Shown: positions 43,983-52,819, counted from the first letter of the stretch. The stretch is DNA of 64,000 nucleotides from Bacillus piscicola (GCF_022458745.1 NZ_JAJJJF010000001.1:744001-808000); one strand, 5' to 3'. Translations and numbers: made by a program. Notes: generated by a model from the letters alone, not told the origin.

Positions 43983-45331
43983 ATGAACAAACACGTGAAG
44001 AATATATGAATCAAGTGATGACCGCCGCAATGAAAGGGGATATTGATGAATTTCGTCATTTGTTCCTGGAATTGCATCCGGCAGACCAGACAGATGTTTT
44101 TTTGCATTTGGAACCGGCAGAGCGATCTCGCGTATATGAATACTTAAGCCCGGAAGAATTTGCTGAGATTTTTGAGGGATTTGAAGTAGACGAACAGAAA
44201 GAAATTGCGAACGAATTAAATAAACATTATGCGGCGGAAATGTTTAACAATATGTACGCTGATGATGTAGCGGACTTCTTCAATGAATTGCCACCCGAAA
44301 ATGTGGATGATATTTTGAAGGCAATGAGCACGGAGGAAGCGGATGACGTAAGAGAACTTCTTACTTATGAAGAAGGTACGGCCGGCGCCATCATGACAAA
44401 GGAATTTATTGCGATTAAAGCAACAGACTCAGTTGGAGAGGTGATCGAAAGGCTACGCCGGGAAGGCCCTACCGCGGAAACAATTTATTATTTGTATGTG
44501 ATCAATCAAAAAGGCGGGCTCGTCGGTGTCACCTCGATTCGTGATTTAATTACATCTTCATCCCAGGAAACGATTCAAAATATCATGAGCACACGTGTCG
44601 TGTCGGTGTACGTCGCGACGGATCAGGAAGAAGTTGCGTTGCTTATTCAAAAATACGATTTCTTAGCGGCTCCTGTCGTGACAGAGCATAATGTCCTAGT
44701 CGGCATCGTTACTGTCGATGACGTTATTGATGTGCTTGAGGAAGAAGCGATGGAAGACTTAGGAGAAATTACTGCATCCCGCGGTTCCACTGATATGACA
44801 CTGACGGCGCTCCAAGCTGCTGTGAAGAGAGCACCGTGGATTATCCTGCTTATGTTTTTTGGGCTGTTTACTGCTGAAGTGATTGGCCGTTTTGAAAAAA
44901 CATTAGAGACCGTTGTCATGCTTGCTGCTTTTATCCCGATGATTATGGGTTCTGCTGGTAACACGGGTACGCAATCTTTAGCTGTCTCTGTGCGGGCACT
45001 GGCTACGGGATCTTTGGAAAAACAAGGATTGTGGCGCACAATTGGCCGTGAGTTTTCGACAGGTCTTCTGATTGGGGTCATGTCGGGAGTGGCAATAGCT
45101 GGACTGCTGGCAATCTTTTACAGGGATCTATTGCTGGGAGGGATCGTCGGGTTATCGATCATGCTGTCACTAGGTACAGCAAGTGTTGTAGGTTCGGTTG
45201 TCCCGCTTGCTATCAATAAAATGAAGCTGGATCCTGCTATTGCCTCTGGCCCTTTTATTACTACCTTAAATGATATCGTCAGTCTGCTTATTTATTTTTC
45301 AGTTGCTACCTCCTTTCTCCAGTATTTGTGA
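43970..45331 (+). CDS. mgtE: Magnesium transporter MgtE
   Basis: MgtE is a homodimeric, magnesium-gated channel. The 453-residue protein has the N domain (about 10-130), two CBS domains (about 140-260) and five membrane spans from about 285, including FIPMIMGSAGNTGTQSLAV, the pore signature, and LNDIVSLLIYF at the end with the conserved Asp. The GTG start at 43970 follows GGGAGATGGG. Control by the M-box closes a feedback loop: high magnesium shuts off transcription, and the CBS/N domains close the channel. Confidence 0.96.
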   Translation: MVKLNEQTREEYMNQVMTAAMKGDIDEFRHLFLELHPADQTDVFLHLEPAERSRVYEYLSPEEFAEIFEGFEVDEQKEIANELNKHYAAEMFNNMYADDVADFFNELPPENVDDILKAMSTEEADDVRELLTYEEGTAGAIMTKEFIAIKATDSVGEVIERLRREGPTAETIYYLYVINQKGGLVGVTSIRDLITSSSQETIQNIMSTRVVSVYVATDQEEVALLIQKYDFLAAPVVTEHNVLVGIVTVDDVIDVLEEEAMEDLGEITASRGSTDMTLTALQAAVKRAPWIILLMFFGLFTAEVIGRFEKTLETVVMLAAFIPMIMGSAGNTGTQSLAVSVRALATGSLEKQGLWRTIGREFSTGLLIGVMSGVAIAGLLAIFYRDLLLGGIVGLSIMLSLGTASVVGSVVPLAINKMKLDPAIASGPFITTLNDIVSLLIYFSVATSFLQYL

Positions 45332-45401
45332 GAAAAAGCGTTTACAAAGCTGTGCTTTTTCTCGTACAATGAGGGTAACTCATGAAAGGAGGAGGGGAAG
45401 T

Positions 45402-45959
45402 ATGGAAGAACAATTTGATTCCTTTTTTAAACAAGAAGGACCCTTCTATCCTGTAGAAGAATTCCGGATGGATCGTTGGAAGCGTGCTGTACAAGATGTC
45501 ATTAACGACGTCATCGCTGATACTTTAAAATTCCGAACGGAAGAACGTAATATCTGGCTATTAACTGATATTTTTAAACGGAAATGGCACGACCTGTCTG
45601 TAGACTGGTTCCGGCATGAAACCTCGTATTTACTTTGGTTAGTCCATGTTTCCAGCCTGCTCCTCCCGTTACTTGAGGAGGAAACTGGCTGTTTCAAAGG
45701 TTGGATCCAATATAGAAAGTACCCAAAAGCCTGGAGTTCTCAGCATTTTACAGTTCCCTTAATCCAGGACGGCGATACGTATAAATTATATATATTTGAG
45801 AAAAACCCACATCTTCTTATGCGAGCGATGAACATGGTGACTGCTGCTGCAACCCATAGCAGTGAGCAGCCTCCACGTTCAGTTCTTGTGTATTCCATGG
45901 AAGATGGCCATTCAAATATCTACCGGATGTTAAACTCAGACGAAAGAAAACAGGACTGA
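45402..45959 (+). CDS. Hypothetical protein, 185 residues
   Basis: I do not recognise this protein. It is soluble, aromatic-rich (many Trp, Phe, Tyr), with a mostly helical N-terminal half (MDRWKRAVQDVINDVIADTL) and a central hydrophobic helix (LLWLVHVSSLLLPLLEEE) that is probably buried. AAAGGAGGAGGGG precedes the ATG at 45402; the open frame reaches back into mgtE but that part is not credible. Its stop lies within the arm of a terminator shared with nsrR. Confidence 0.6.
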   Translation: MEEQFDSFFKQEGPFYPVEEFRMDRWKRAVQDVINDVIADTLKFRTEERNIWLLTDIFKRKWHDLSVDWFRHETSYLLWLVHVSSLLLPLLEEETGCFKGWIQYRKYPKAWSSQHFTVPLIQDGDTYKLYIFEKNPHLLMRAMNMVTAAATHSSEQPPRSVLVYSMEDGHSNIYRMLNSDERKQD

Positions 45960-45980
45960 TACATACAGTCCTGTTTTCTT
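45944..45980. terminator. Bidirectional terminator between 45402 gene and nsrR
   Basis: AAGAAAACAGGACTG pairs with CAGTCCTGTTTTCTT around a loop of seven bases; A and T runs on either side permit use in both directions. It overlaps the stop codon of the plus-strand gene. Confidence 0.9.
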
Positions 45981-46416
45981 ATTTAATCTTTAATAGTTGG
46001 TGTAAGATGGATTGGTTGGCTGTTAAGTCTGCAAGCGTATAACTATCCAAGACTTCTAGATAGGCATGCAATGCTTCTTTCAATATTCCTCGTAGCCGGC
46101 AATGACCAGTAAGGACACAAGCGCTGTTCTCTTCATCAAAACATTCAACAAGGGTAAGATTATCTTCTGTCTGGCGTACAACCCAACCTACATTAATATC
46201 GGCTGGTTTCTTAGCTAAACGGACCCCGCCGTTGCGGCCCTTGATCGATTCCACCAGCCCAAGCTTTGCAAGCTCATGTACCACTTTTGTTAAATGATTA
46301 TATGAAATCTTATATACTTCGGAAATCTCCCTGATACTCGTTAGTTTCGGGGGTACAATAGTGTCCAAGTAAATTAACACACGTAGAGAATAATCCGTGT
46401 AGGAAGTTAATTGCAT
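45979..46416 (-). CDS. nsrR: Nitric oxide-sensing repressor NsrR (Rrf2 family)
   Basis: NsrR represses nitric-oxide stress genes until NO attacks its Fe-S cluster. The 145-residue protein has an N-terminal winged helix and the three cluster ligands Cys92, Cys100 and Cys106 (ECFDEENSACVLTGHC), the same numbering as Bacillus NsrR. It is divergent from hmp, its usual target, over a 160-base control region containing NsrR-like sites. GGAGCG lies upstream of the ATG. Confidence 0.93.
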   Translation of the reverse strand: MQLTSYTDYSLRVLIYLDTIVPPKLTSIREISEVYKISYNHLTKVVHELAKLGLVESIKGRNGGVRLAKKPADINVGWVVRQTEDNLTLVECFDEENSACVLTGHCRLRGILKEALHAYLEVLDSYTLADLTANQSILHQLLKIK

Positions 46417-46495
46417 ACGAAAGCGCTCCTATTTACAAATTTTTGTCTCCTTGTTTCTCCATTTTAACATAACTTCACTAAATCGCCATTAAAAT

Positions 46496-46559
46496 ATGCA
46501 TTTACAATATTGATTTCAAAAATGGACGTGGTAATATTAAATATGTAAAAACGATGCAT
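46496..46559. promoter_or_regulatory. hmp promoter with NsrR-like operators
   Basis: TTGATT (46510) and TAATAT (46532) with a 16-base spacer form the hmp promoter. ATGTAAAAACGATGCAT at 46543-46559 fits the NsrR dyad ATGYATTTTAAATRCAT at 11 of 17 positions and lies over the transcription start; ATGCATTTACAATAT at 46496 resembles a half-site. Confidence 0.55.
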
Positions 46560-46580
46560 ATTAAACAAGGAGGGCTTTTC

Positions 46581-47804
46581 ATGAGCCAAGTTACTCTAGA
46601 CCCTAAAATGATCGAGACTGTTAAAGCTACTGCTCCAATTTTGGAGGACAAAGGGGCAGAAATTACAACCCACTTTTATAAAAGAATGTTTAAAAACAAC
46701 CCGGAACTGTTGAACATATTTAATCAAACAAACCAGGAAATAGGCCGGCAGCCAGAAGCTTTGGCTAACACCGTATTAGCTGCTGCCAAAAACATTGACC
46801 AGCTGGAGACAATTTTACCAGTGGTTAAGCAAATTGCTCACAAACATCGCAGTTTGCAAATCAAGCCTGAACAATATCCAATTGTTGGAGAAAACCTGCT
46901 TGGTGCGATGAAAGAGGTACTTGGCGACGGAGCCACGGATGAAGTGATTAATGCCTGGGCTGAAGCGTATGGTATCATTGCAGATGTGTTCATTTCTGTG
47001 GAAAAAGAAATGTATGAAGAAGCAGAAGCACAATACGGCGGTTGGGACGGATTCCGCACGTTCACAGTGATGAAAAAAGTACCGGAAAGTGATGCCATTA
47101 CTTCTTTCTATCTTCAACCAGCCGATGGTGGAGAACTTCCTTACTTTGAGCCGGGTCAGTACATTACAGTAAAAGCACAAATACCAGGGGAAGAGTATGT
47201 ACATCTAAGACAATATTCACTATCAGATGCACCTGGCAATGATTATTTCCGTATCAGTGTGAAACGCGAAGAAGGGCTCGGGGATTTACCGGATGGTGTA
47301 GTTTCTAATTTCCTCCATAAACAAATTAATGAAGGAGATGCTCTTGAGCTAACAGCCCCTGCAGGTGATTTTTATTTGCAGCCAAGCGGCAGGCCTGTTG
47401 TCCTTATTAGCGGCGGTGTTGGGTTGACTCCACTGATGAGCATGTTTAACACCCTTGTGAAAGACGGGCGTCCTGTTACCTTTATTCAGGCTGCACAAGG
47501 ACGGAATCTCCATGCGATGCATGCTCATACTGCTAGGACTGCTGATGAACACGAGCATGTCTCTTATCATGTCTGTTACGATGTGGTTACCGATGAAGAC
47601 AGAAAAGACCCTTACATTCAAAAAGAAGGCCATATTGATAAAGAATGGCTTGAGTCCATACTGCCGGAAGTAGAAGCTGATTGTTACTTCTGTGGACCGA
47701 CCCCTTTCTTAAAAGCAATGAACAATCTGCTTAAAAAGGATCTTGGGATTCCGGAAGAGCGAGTGTATTTTGAATTCTTCGGCCCAGCAGCAGATTTAGA
47801 CTAA
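46581..47804 (+). CDS. hmp: Flavohaemoprotein (nitric oxide dioxygenase)
   Basis: Hmp oxidises nitric oxide to nitrate with oxygen and NAD(P)H. The 407-residue protein has an N-terminal globin domain (about 1-138; the proximal His lies in VKQIAHKHRSLQIKPEQYPIVG), a FAD domain with LRQYSLSDAPG, and an NAD domain with VLISGGVGLTPLMSMF and YFCGPTPFL. ATG at 46581 follows AAGGAGGG. It is divergent from nsrR and controlled by it. Confidence 0.97.
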   Translation: MSQVTLDPKMIETVKATAPILEDKGAEITTHFYKRMFKNNPELLNIFNQTNQEIGRQPEALANTVLAAAKNIDQLETILPVVKQIAHKHRSLQIKPEQYPIVGENLLGAMKEVLGDGATDEVINAWAEAYGIIADVFISVEKEMYEEAEAQYGGWDGFRTFTVMKKVPESDAITSFYLQPADGGELPYFEPGQYITVKAQIPGEEYVHLRQYSLSDAPGNDYFRISVKREEGLGDLPDGVVSNFLHKQINEGDALELTAPAGDFYLQPSGRPVVLISGGVGLTPLMSMFNTLVKDGRPVTFIQAAQGRNLHAMHAHTARTADEHEHVSYHVCYDVVTDEDRKDPYIQKEGHIDKEWLESILPEVEADCYFCGPTPFLKAMNNLLKKDLGIPEERVYFEFFGPAADLD

Positions 47805-47832
47805 CTAATAACTATTAAAAAGACAATTTATA

Positions 47833-47863
47833 AATGCCCCGTGTGCTTTACATGGGGCATTGT
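47833..47863. terminator. Terminator between hmp and ktrC
   Basis: AATGCCCCGTGT pairs with ACATGGGGCATT around a five- to six-base loop. It lies between the convergent hmp and KtrC-type genes and may serve both. Confidence 0.8.
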
Positions 47864-48517
47864 TTATGTATCTTCTTCAAAACGTTTTAAATCATTTTTG
47901 TGGCCGATAACAAACAAGACATCGTCTTCATATACCATGTCATCTGCCATTGGTGATATATTAATTTCCTTTCCTCTTTTGATCCCCAGTATCGTCACAC
48001 CATATCTCGCTCTTATGTCTAAGTCGATCAGCGTTTTTTTGTTCATTGTTTTTGGAGCAGCGATTTCCACAATAGAAAAATCATTCGAAAGTTCGATGTA
48101 GTCAATTACCTTGTCGGACATAAGGTGTTGAGCGATGCGATTGCCAATATCATGTTCCGGGTGAATGATTTTATCGGCACCTATTTTATCGAGCACTTTG
48201 TGATGATGGGCATTTTGTGCTTTTGCCCAGACCGATTCAATCCCCATCTCCTTGAGAAGCAGTGTACACAGAATGCTGGACTGCAGATTGTCTCCGATCG
48301 CGACAATGACGTGGTCGAAGTTAGTAATCCCAAGTTCACGCAGTGCTTTTTCATCGGTGCCGTCGGCTACGGCGCTGTGAGTGGAATCATTTATTATCTC
48401 GTTTACCTTGGAGGCACTGATGTCGATTGCAAGTACGTCATGCCCCAGTTTATAGAGCTCGCTGCTGACGCTTAGACCAAAACGTCCAAGACCGATAACC
48501 GCAAATTGTTTTTTCAC
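47864..48517 (-). CDS. ktrC: Potassium uptake regulator KtrA/KtrC (RCK protein)
   Basis: The peripheral nucleotide-binding gate of a Ktr potassium channel. The 217-residue protein has a Rossmann RCK_N domain (FAVIGLGRFGLSVSSELYKLG, with Asp at the strand-2 end in VLAIDIS) and an RCK_C domain (IDLDIRARYGVTILGIKRGKEI) that in this family binds c-di-AMP. Sequence is nearer KtrC than KtrA of Bacillus, by memory only. No membrane partner (KtrB/KtrD) is adjacent, as is usual for ktrC. Confidence 0.9.
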   Translation of the reverse strand: MKKQFAVIGLGRFGLSVSSELYKLGHDVLAIDISASKVNEIINDSTHSAVADGTDEKALRELGITNFDHVIVAIGDNLQSSILCTLLLKEMGIESVWAKAQNAHHHKVLDKIGADKIIHPEHDIGNRIAQHLMSDKVIDYIELSNDFSIVEIAAPKTMNKKTLIDLDIRARYGVTILGIKRGKEINISPMADDMVYEDDVLFVIGHKNDLKRFEEDT

Positions 48518-48607
48518 GGTAGTATCTCCCTTCTGTAAGGATAATTGTAATGTACGCGTTCCCGCTGCGATTTGTCAAACAAAAATAAAACGTGGTGAAG
48601 TGTTAAA

Positions 48608-48988
48608 TTAATGCAAGATGGAGTCTGATTCCAAGGGAGAGTTTTTCAGAAAATAAGCATTCATGCAGTCCCGTGTCTGACGCTTTAAATTTGCATTTAA
48701 ATAGCTGCTTTTCCCTTCATAGCCACGGCACACGTAAGAATAACGAGAAAACATACCGTCGTTTTCTTGAAAATGGACCTGGATCCGGTTCTCATGCATG
48801 AATTGCTTTACGTGGCGCATATCTTTATGGAGGTGCAGCAAAGCATCTTGAATGAGGTCAAGATAAGGGTCTTTTATTTTAAAAGTACTTTTTGCAATAA
48901 GCAGGGCATCTTTTTCGAGAACCTTTTTGACCAGGGGAAGTAAAATAAAGTAGTGAATCATAATATGTTCCTCTTCTTTAATATGCAC
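48608..48988 (-). CDS. Conserved-looking small protein, 126 residues
   Basis: A helical cytoplasmic protein without motifs I can name. The block KSTFKIKDPYLDLIQDALLHL and the MHENRIQVHF strand look like a conserved Bacillaceae small-protein family, but I cannot give it a function. The GTG start at 48988 lies five bases from AGGAGGGG; ATG at 48961 is an alternative. It is monocistronic on the minus strand, next to a long non-coding region. Confidence 0.6.
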   Translation of the reverse strand: MHIKEEEHIMIHYFILLPLVKKVLEKDALLIAKSTFKIKDPYLDLIQDALLHLHKDMRHVKQFMHENRIQVHFQENDGMFSRYSYVCRGYEGKSSYLNANLKRQTRDCMNAYFLKNSPLESDSILH

Positions 48989-49112
48989 AGCAACCCCTCC
49001 TCATTAAGAACGTTTGTTTGTAATTGGTATTATAGCGAATTTTTCTTCTTCCGCACAAGCGGAATTTTTTAACTTTTGAGCATAGTTATTTAAAAAATTA
49101 GACAACATAGGT

Positions 49113-49139
49113 TATAATAGAAGAAAGCGCTTGCAACAT
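49113..49139 (+). promoter_or_regulatory. Probable promoter of the 49126-49519 leader with cre-like site
   Basis: TATAAT at 49113-49118 is a good -10, with no clear -35. AGAAAGCGCTTGCA at 49123-49136 matches the cre core (AAAGCGCTT) directly over the expected transcription start. Confidence 0.4.
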
Positions 49140-49519
49140 AATGTGCTTTTTAGAGGAGCAGTAAGGGCGCGCATGGCAGCATCAATGAAGGGAGCGGCGT
49201 TGTCCCGTCATCAGCTAATAAGTGAAATAACACCGATTGAAAAAAAGAGGGATATCAGCCCGCATTTCTCGTCACAAGAACACATATGTATGTAATAGCA
49301 CACAGAAAATTATGAGAACAACATGAAAGTAATGAGAAAGAAGAGAAAAGCTTTAGGATGATGTAAGTAAAAGCGTTTAAAGGAAAAGGCAGGCGGGTAT
49401 GTTGTCATTAACAAACAAAGTTTAACCCGAGCCAGTAACTTCATGCGCGCGTCGCCCGCCACGGTAAGGAAATAAGCCAAAACCGGAGGTCCGGTGAAAG
49501 GATAGGGGGTTCGACGAAT
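49125..49519 (+). ncRNA. Candidate long structured leader or non-coding RNA
   Basis: About 395 bases precede the IDEAL-domain gene. GCGCGCATG at 49167-49175 is exactly complementary to CATGCGCGC at 49442-49450, a possible closing stem for a 285-base domain. Inside, CGGGT (49394) pairs with ACCCG (49425), and ACCGGAGGTCCGGT near 49484 is a tight palindrome. A 40-codon frame (49173-49295) has a poor ribosome site. I found no match to tmRNA, RNase P, 6S, T-box or riboswitch classes I know. The bases 48989-49112 hold nothing more. Confidence 0.4.
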
Positions 49520-49831
49520 ATGTTACATCCTACTCATGAACAACATTTTATGAAAAAAGTGAAGTCTGCGAAAAATGGCAGACGCCCGTCAAGGCAGGTT
49601 CTTCAGTCGTTATATGCACAAATGACGATGGAATATTCTGTATTTCAGTTTAACAAAGAGCGGCTGCAGCGCATGATCGACGAAGCTTTAGACCAAAAAG
49701 ATCCGAAACTGTTTGACGTACTCACTAAAGAGTACAATGCACTTATCGACGAATACAAGGATGGTAAGACAATATCAGAACAAGGATATGAAATTGACTT
49801 GGATTTCAAAATAAACAAGAAAGTCAAATAG
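49520..49831 (+). CDS. IDEAL-domain protein
   Basis: A 103-residue cytoplasmic protein containing the IDEAL motif, here MIDEALDQKDPKLFDVLTKEYN (about 54-75) cut short in this listing to its key part, IDEALD. The family occurs in small Firmicutes proteins, some linked to competence or adaptor functions. The basic N-terminus (MKKVKSAKNGRRPSRQ) and helical middle are visible. GGGGG lies ahead of the ATG at 49520. It follows an unusually long non-coding leader and has its own terminator. Confidence 0.8.
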   Translation: MLHPTHEQHFMKKVKSAKNGRRPSRQVLQSLYAQMTMEYSVFQFNKERLQRMIDEALDQKDPKLFDVLTKEYNALIDEYKDGKTISEQGYEIDLDFKINKKVK

Positions 49832-49839
49832 ATACAATG

Positions 49840-49870
49840 CCGGCTTAGCAACATAAGCCGGTACTTTTTT
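49840..49870 (+). terminator. Terminator after the IDEAL-domain gene
   Basis: CCGGCTTA pairs with TAAGCCGG around a six-base loop, then ACTTTTTT. Confidence 0.9.
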
Positions 49871-49970
49871 GATTAAAAAAGGAAGAGCTTTATCAAATTT
49901 TAGACTTGGACTCCTATTTTATAACTTTGTTCATATATATGAAGGAGGTATGAGAAGAAGGGGAGGCCAT

Positions 49971-51302
49971 ATGAACAAAACCTTTTTGACAGGGACAATC
50001 ATGTTAATTGTAGCTGCATTTTTAGGAGAATGTCTGGAGTTCCTAATTAATATGCTGCTTGCCCGCGAGTTAGGGGAAACAGGACTCGGTATGTATATGT
50101 CGATTTTGCCGACGATCGTTTTTTTAGTTGTGGTTGCGAGTATGGAGCTTCCCGTTTCTGTGTCGAAAGCAGTCGCCGAACGAGAACCAGCGAGTCATCA
50201 CAGCTTCCTTGCACACACACTTCGTTTCGGAACAGCCTTTGCAACAGCCTGTTTGGTAGCTGGTTTTATTGTATTCCCGCTGATACCAGTGTTTGATCAA
50301 TATCATCCATCCCTGCCATGGCTTCTACTCATATTAGTTCCTATTATCTCGTTCTCGTCGATTGCAAGAGGTTATTATATGGGGATACAACGAATGGGGA
50401 AAATAGCCATTGCCAACTTTTTACGAAGAGCAGTTCAATTAGTGTTGTTGATTGCTGTTTTTCAGTGGTTTCGCTTTGAAGAAGACGTAGCGATTCTACT
50501 CAGCCTTTGTACGCTGATAGGAACAGAGTTGATCGTCTTTTTATATTTGTTTATCGGGTTTCTTAAGGAATGGAGCGGATTAAAAAAGATCCCCAAAACA
50601 ACACTAAACAAGAAATCAGTACTGGATACGCTTTTATCTGTATCCTTACCAACAACCGGGTTGCGTATTTTTCATGCTGCATCTTTTGCAGCCAAGCCAT
50701 TTCTAATAAAAGCAGCTCTCATGAATGCAGGCGTTCTCGAGGCGCAGGCGACGGCCCAATATGGAAAGCTCGCCGGGGTGGCGTTTACGATTGGTTTTTT
50801 TCCGGCATTTATTGCCCATTCTCTGCTTATCATTTTAATTCCTACAGTCTCGGAAGCATATGCCAAAAAAGATATTATGTCATTGGACATACTTTTGCGA
50901 AGAGTTATGTTGTTTACTTTCGTTTATGCAATACCGGTAATCATGGTTTTTTACTTTTTTTCCGAGGATCTGACGAGTTTGTTCTTTAAAAATTCACCGG
51001 CATCCATATACTTACAGTTACTTGTACCTTATTTTTTCTTTCATTTTTTTGTCATCCCGATGCAGGCGTTTCTTATCGGTCTTGGGCTCGTTAAAGATGC
51101 TTTTCTCCACTCGATCTGGTCAACGGTCCTCTCTTTTTTGCTAATGTATTTTCTAGGATCACTGCCGTCCCTGCAAATGGACGGGATTATTATTGGAATG
51201 AATACAGGAGTTGTCCTCCTTACGCTTATGCACTATACAACGATCCGCTATCAAATGGCAAAGCCGGTGCGGCTCAGCTGGCCTGACATGCGTCATACGT
51301 AA
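49971..51302 (+). CDS. SpoVB-like polysaccharide/lipid flippase (MOP superfamily)
   Basis: A 443-residue transporter with about twelve to fourteen spans, related to SpoVB and YtgP, which flip lipid-linked peptidoglycan precursors. Features include NMLLARELGETGLGMYMSILP in the first repeat and ARGYYMGIQRMGKIAIANFLRR between spans. SpoVB acts in spore cortex synthesis; whether this is SpoVB or a vegetative paralogue is uncertain. ATG at 49971 follows GGGGAGG; the frame extends to 49869 but overlaps the previous terminator. Confidence 0.82.
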   Translation: MNKTFLTGTIMLIVAAFLGECLEFLINMLLARELGETGLGMYMSILPTIVFLVVVASMELPVSVSKAVAEREPASHHSFLAHTLRFGTAFATACLVAGFIVFPLIPVFDQYHPSLPWLLLILVPIISFSSIARGYYMGIQRMGKIAIANFLRRAVQLVLLIAVFQWFRFEEDVAILLSLCTLIGTELIVFLYLFIGFLKEWSGLKKIPKTTLNKKSVLDTLLSVSLPTTGLRIFHAASFAAKPFLIKAALMNAGVLEAQATAQYGKLAGVAFTIGFFPAFIAHSLLIILIPTVSEAYAKKDIMSLDILLRRVMLFTFVYAIPVIMVFYFFSEDLTSLFFKNSPASIYLQLLVPYFFFHFFVIPMQAFLIGLGLVKDAFLHSIWSTVLSFLLMYFLGSLPSLQMDGIIIGMNTGVVLLTLMHYTTIRYQMAKPVRLSWPDMRHT

Positions 51303-51413
51303 AGAAGCTGTGACATTCAGCTGGGGCATTGTGCTTTTCGTCAGGGTGTAAGCTTCCGGTTCCACTATCCTGTATGGTAGAATGAAATTAACGTAGAACA
51401 GGGAGGCAGTACA

Positions 51414-51959
51414 GTGATATTATCAGACCAAACGATTAAGAAAATGATGAAGTCAGAAGAATTGCAGATTCATCCGGCAGAACCACACCAAATACAGCCG
51501 GCATCTGTTGACATCCGGCTTGGAACGCACTTCTTAAAAATTGATGAGAACGCGATTGAATCGATTGCGTTAGACGAGCCCGCCAAATATGTGGAATTCG
51601 AAAGTGAAGAGATCATCATTCCACCTAACTCTTTCCTGTTGGCTACAACAAAAGAGTATATCAAACTGCCTGATAATGTCACGGCGTTTGTGGAAGGTCG
51701 AAGCTCTATAGGCCGAATGGGGCTTTTTATTCAAAACGCTGGTTGGGTAGATCCGGGCTTCGAAGGTGAAATAACACTGGAGCTTTACAATGCGAACCGA
51801 CTGCCTATTCGGTTAATTGCCGGACGCCGCATTGCCCAACTCGTCCTGGCGTTTATGGATGAAAAAGCAGAGACTCCTTACCGGGGCAAATACCAAGGGC
51901 AGCGCAATGCGGTCGGAAGCCAGGTATATTTAGATCAAGAAGTCGTCATGAAGAAATAA
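51414..51959 (+). CDS. dcd: dCTP deaminase
   Basis: A 181-residue trimeric enzyme of the dUTPase fold that deaminates dCTP to dUTP. The conserved motifs are QPASVDIRLG, VEGRSSIGRMGL and NAGWVDPGFEGEITLELYN, with the catalytic Glu in the last. Some relatives are bifunctional and also hydrolyse dUTP; I cannot separate the two by eye. GTG at 51414 follows GGGAGGC. It has its own terminator and lies upstream of the que operon without evident functional link. Confidence 0.92.
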   Translation: MILSDQTIKKMMKSEELQIHPAEPHQIQPASVDIRLGTHFLKIDENAIESIALDEPAKYVEFESEEIIIPPNSFLLATTKEYIKLPDNVTAFVEGRSSIGRMGLFIQNAGWVDPGFEGEITLELYNANRLPIRLIAGRRIAQLVLAFMDEKAETPYRGKYQGQRNAVGSQVYLDQEVVMKK

Positions 51960-51990
51960 ATGGCCGTTTTTTGAATAGAGTAGACAAAAT

Positions 51991-52016
51991 GCCCCTGCTT
52001 GCTAGGGGCCGTTTTT
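51991..52016 (+). terminator. Terminator after dcd
   Basis: GCCCCT and AGGGGC form a stem around a seven-base loop, followed by CGTTTTT. Confidence 0.8.
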
Positions 52017-52072
52017 ATGTGAAAAGACCGAGCGCCGTTAAGATTTCCCTAAAAGCGAATGATCGGTGAAAA

Positions 52073-52081
52073 TGTTATAAT
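52073..52081 (+). promoter_or_regulatory. Extended -10 promoter of the que operon
   Basis: TGTTATAAT is an extended -10 (TGN plus TATAAT) with no recognisable -35. About 30 bases later ATTCCC/GGGAAT (52107-52126) forms a hairpin near the ribosome site; I do not see a preQ1 riboswitch pattern there. Confidence 0.5.
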
Positions 52082-52150
52082 AAAGGCATTCACAGCAAAT
52101 GAAATTATTCCCTTTGGTTTGGGGAATTCTATAGAAAGAAGGTATTCGTT

Positions 52151-52819
52151 TTGAGTTTTGCTGAAGACAAAGCAGTCGTTGTGTTTAGTGGTGGCCAGGA
52201 CAGTACGACTTGTTTATTCTGGGCGCGAACTAAGTTTGCGGAAGTGAGCGCGGTCACATTCGATTACGGACAGCGCCACCGTGAAGAATTGAAAGTTGCA
52301 GAAGAAATTGCAGCAGAACTAGGTGTGGAACATCACATTATCGACATGAGCCTTTTACATCAACTAGCACCCAATGCCTTGACACGAGAGGATATCGACA
52401 TACAGGAAGGAGAGGATGGCGAGCTGCCGAACACCTTCGTGGAAGGACGGAACTTGTTATTTTTCTCTTTCGCCGCTATTTATGCTTCTCAAAAAGGAGC
52501 TAAACACGTCGTAACCGGGGTGTCGGAGACCGATTACAGCGGGTATCCAGACTGCAGGGACGCATTTGTGAAATCACTGAACGTAACCTTGAACTTGGCT
52601 GTCGGTAAAGAGTTTGTGCTCCATACACCGCTCATGTGGCTAGATAAAAAAGAAACATGGGCTCTGGCTGACCAGCTGGGAAAGCTTTCTTTTGTGAAAG
52701 AGAGGACATTAACTTGTTACAACGGTATTCGCGGAAATGGTTGCGGTGAATGCCCAGCTTGTCAATTGCGTCGCGCCGGGTACGTGCGATATCTTAAAGA
52801 AAAGGAACGGGAAGTATAA
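52151..52819 (+). CDS. queC: 7-cyano-7-deazaguanine synthase QueC
   Basis: QueC converts 7-carboxy-7-deazaguanine to preQ0 with ATP and ammonia. The 222-residue protein has the PP-loop [16 protein letters not shown] near the start and a C-terminal zinc site [17 protein letters not shown]. The start is TTG at 52151, eight bases after GAAAGAAGG. The stop shares one base with the queD start. It opens a complete four-gene operon for preQ1. Confidence 0.96.
   Translation: MSFAEDKAVVVFSGGQDSTTCLFWARTKFAEVSAVTFDYGQRHREELKVAEEIAAELGVEHHIIDMSLLHQLAPNALTREDIDIQEGEDGELPNTFVEGRNLLFFSFAAIYASQKGAKHVVTGVSETDYSGYPDCRDAFVKSLNVTLNLAVGKEFVLHTPLMWLDKKETWALADQLGKLSFVKERTLTCYNGIRGNGCGECPACQLRRAGYVRYLKEKEREV

Noticed and set aside
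45333-45346. cre site after mgtE (AAAAAGCGTTTACA)
   Set aside because: Two consensus mismatches and no promoter identified at the site; only the core matches.
52082-52150. preQ1 riboswitch before queC
   Set aside because: I looked for the short class I pattern and class II blocks; only a simple ATTCCC/GGGAAT hairpin is present, so no riboswitch is claimed.
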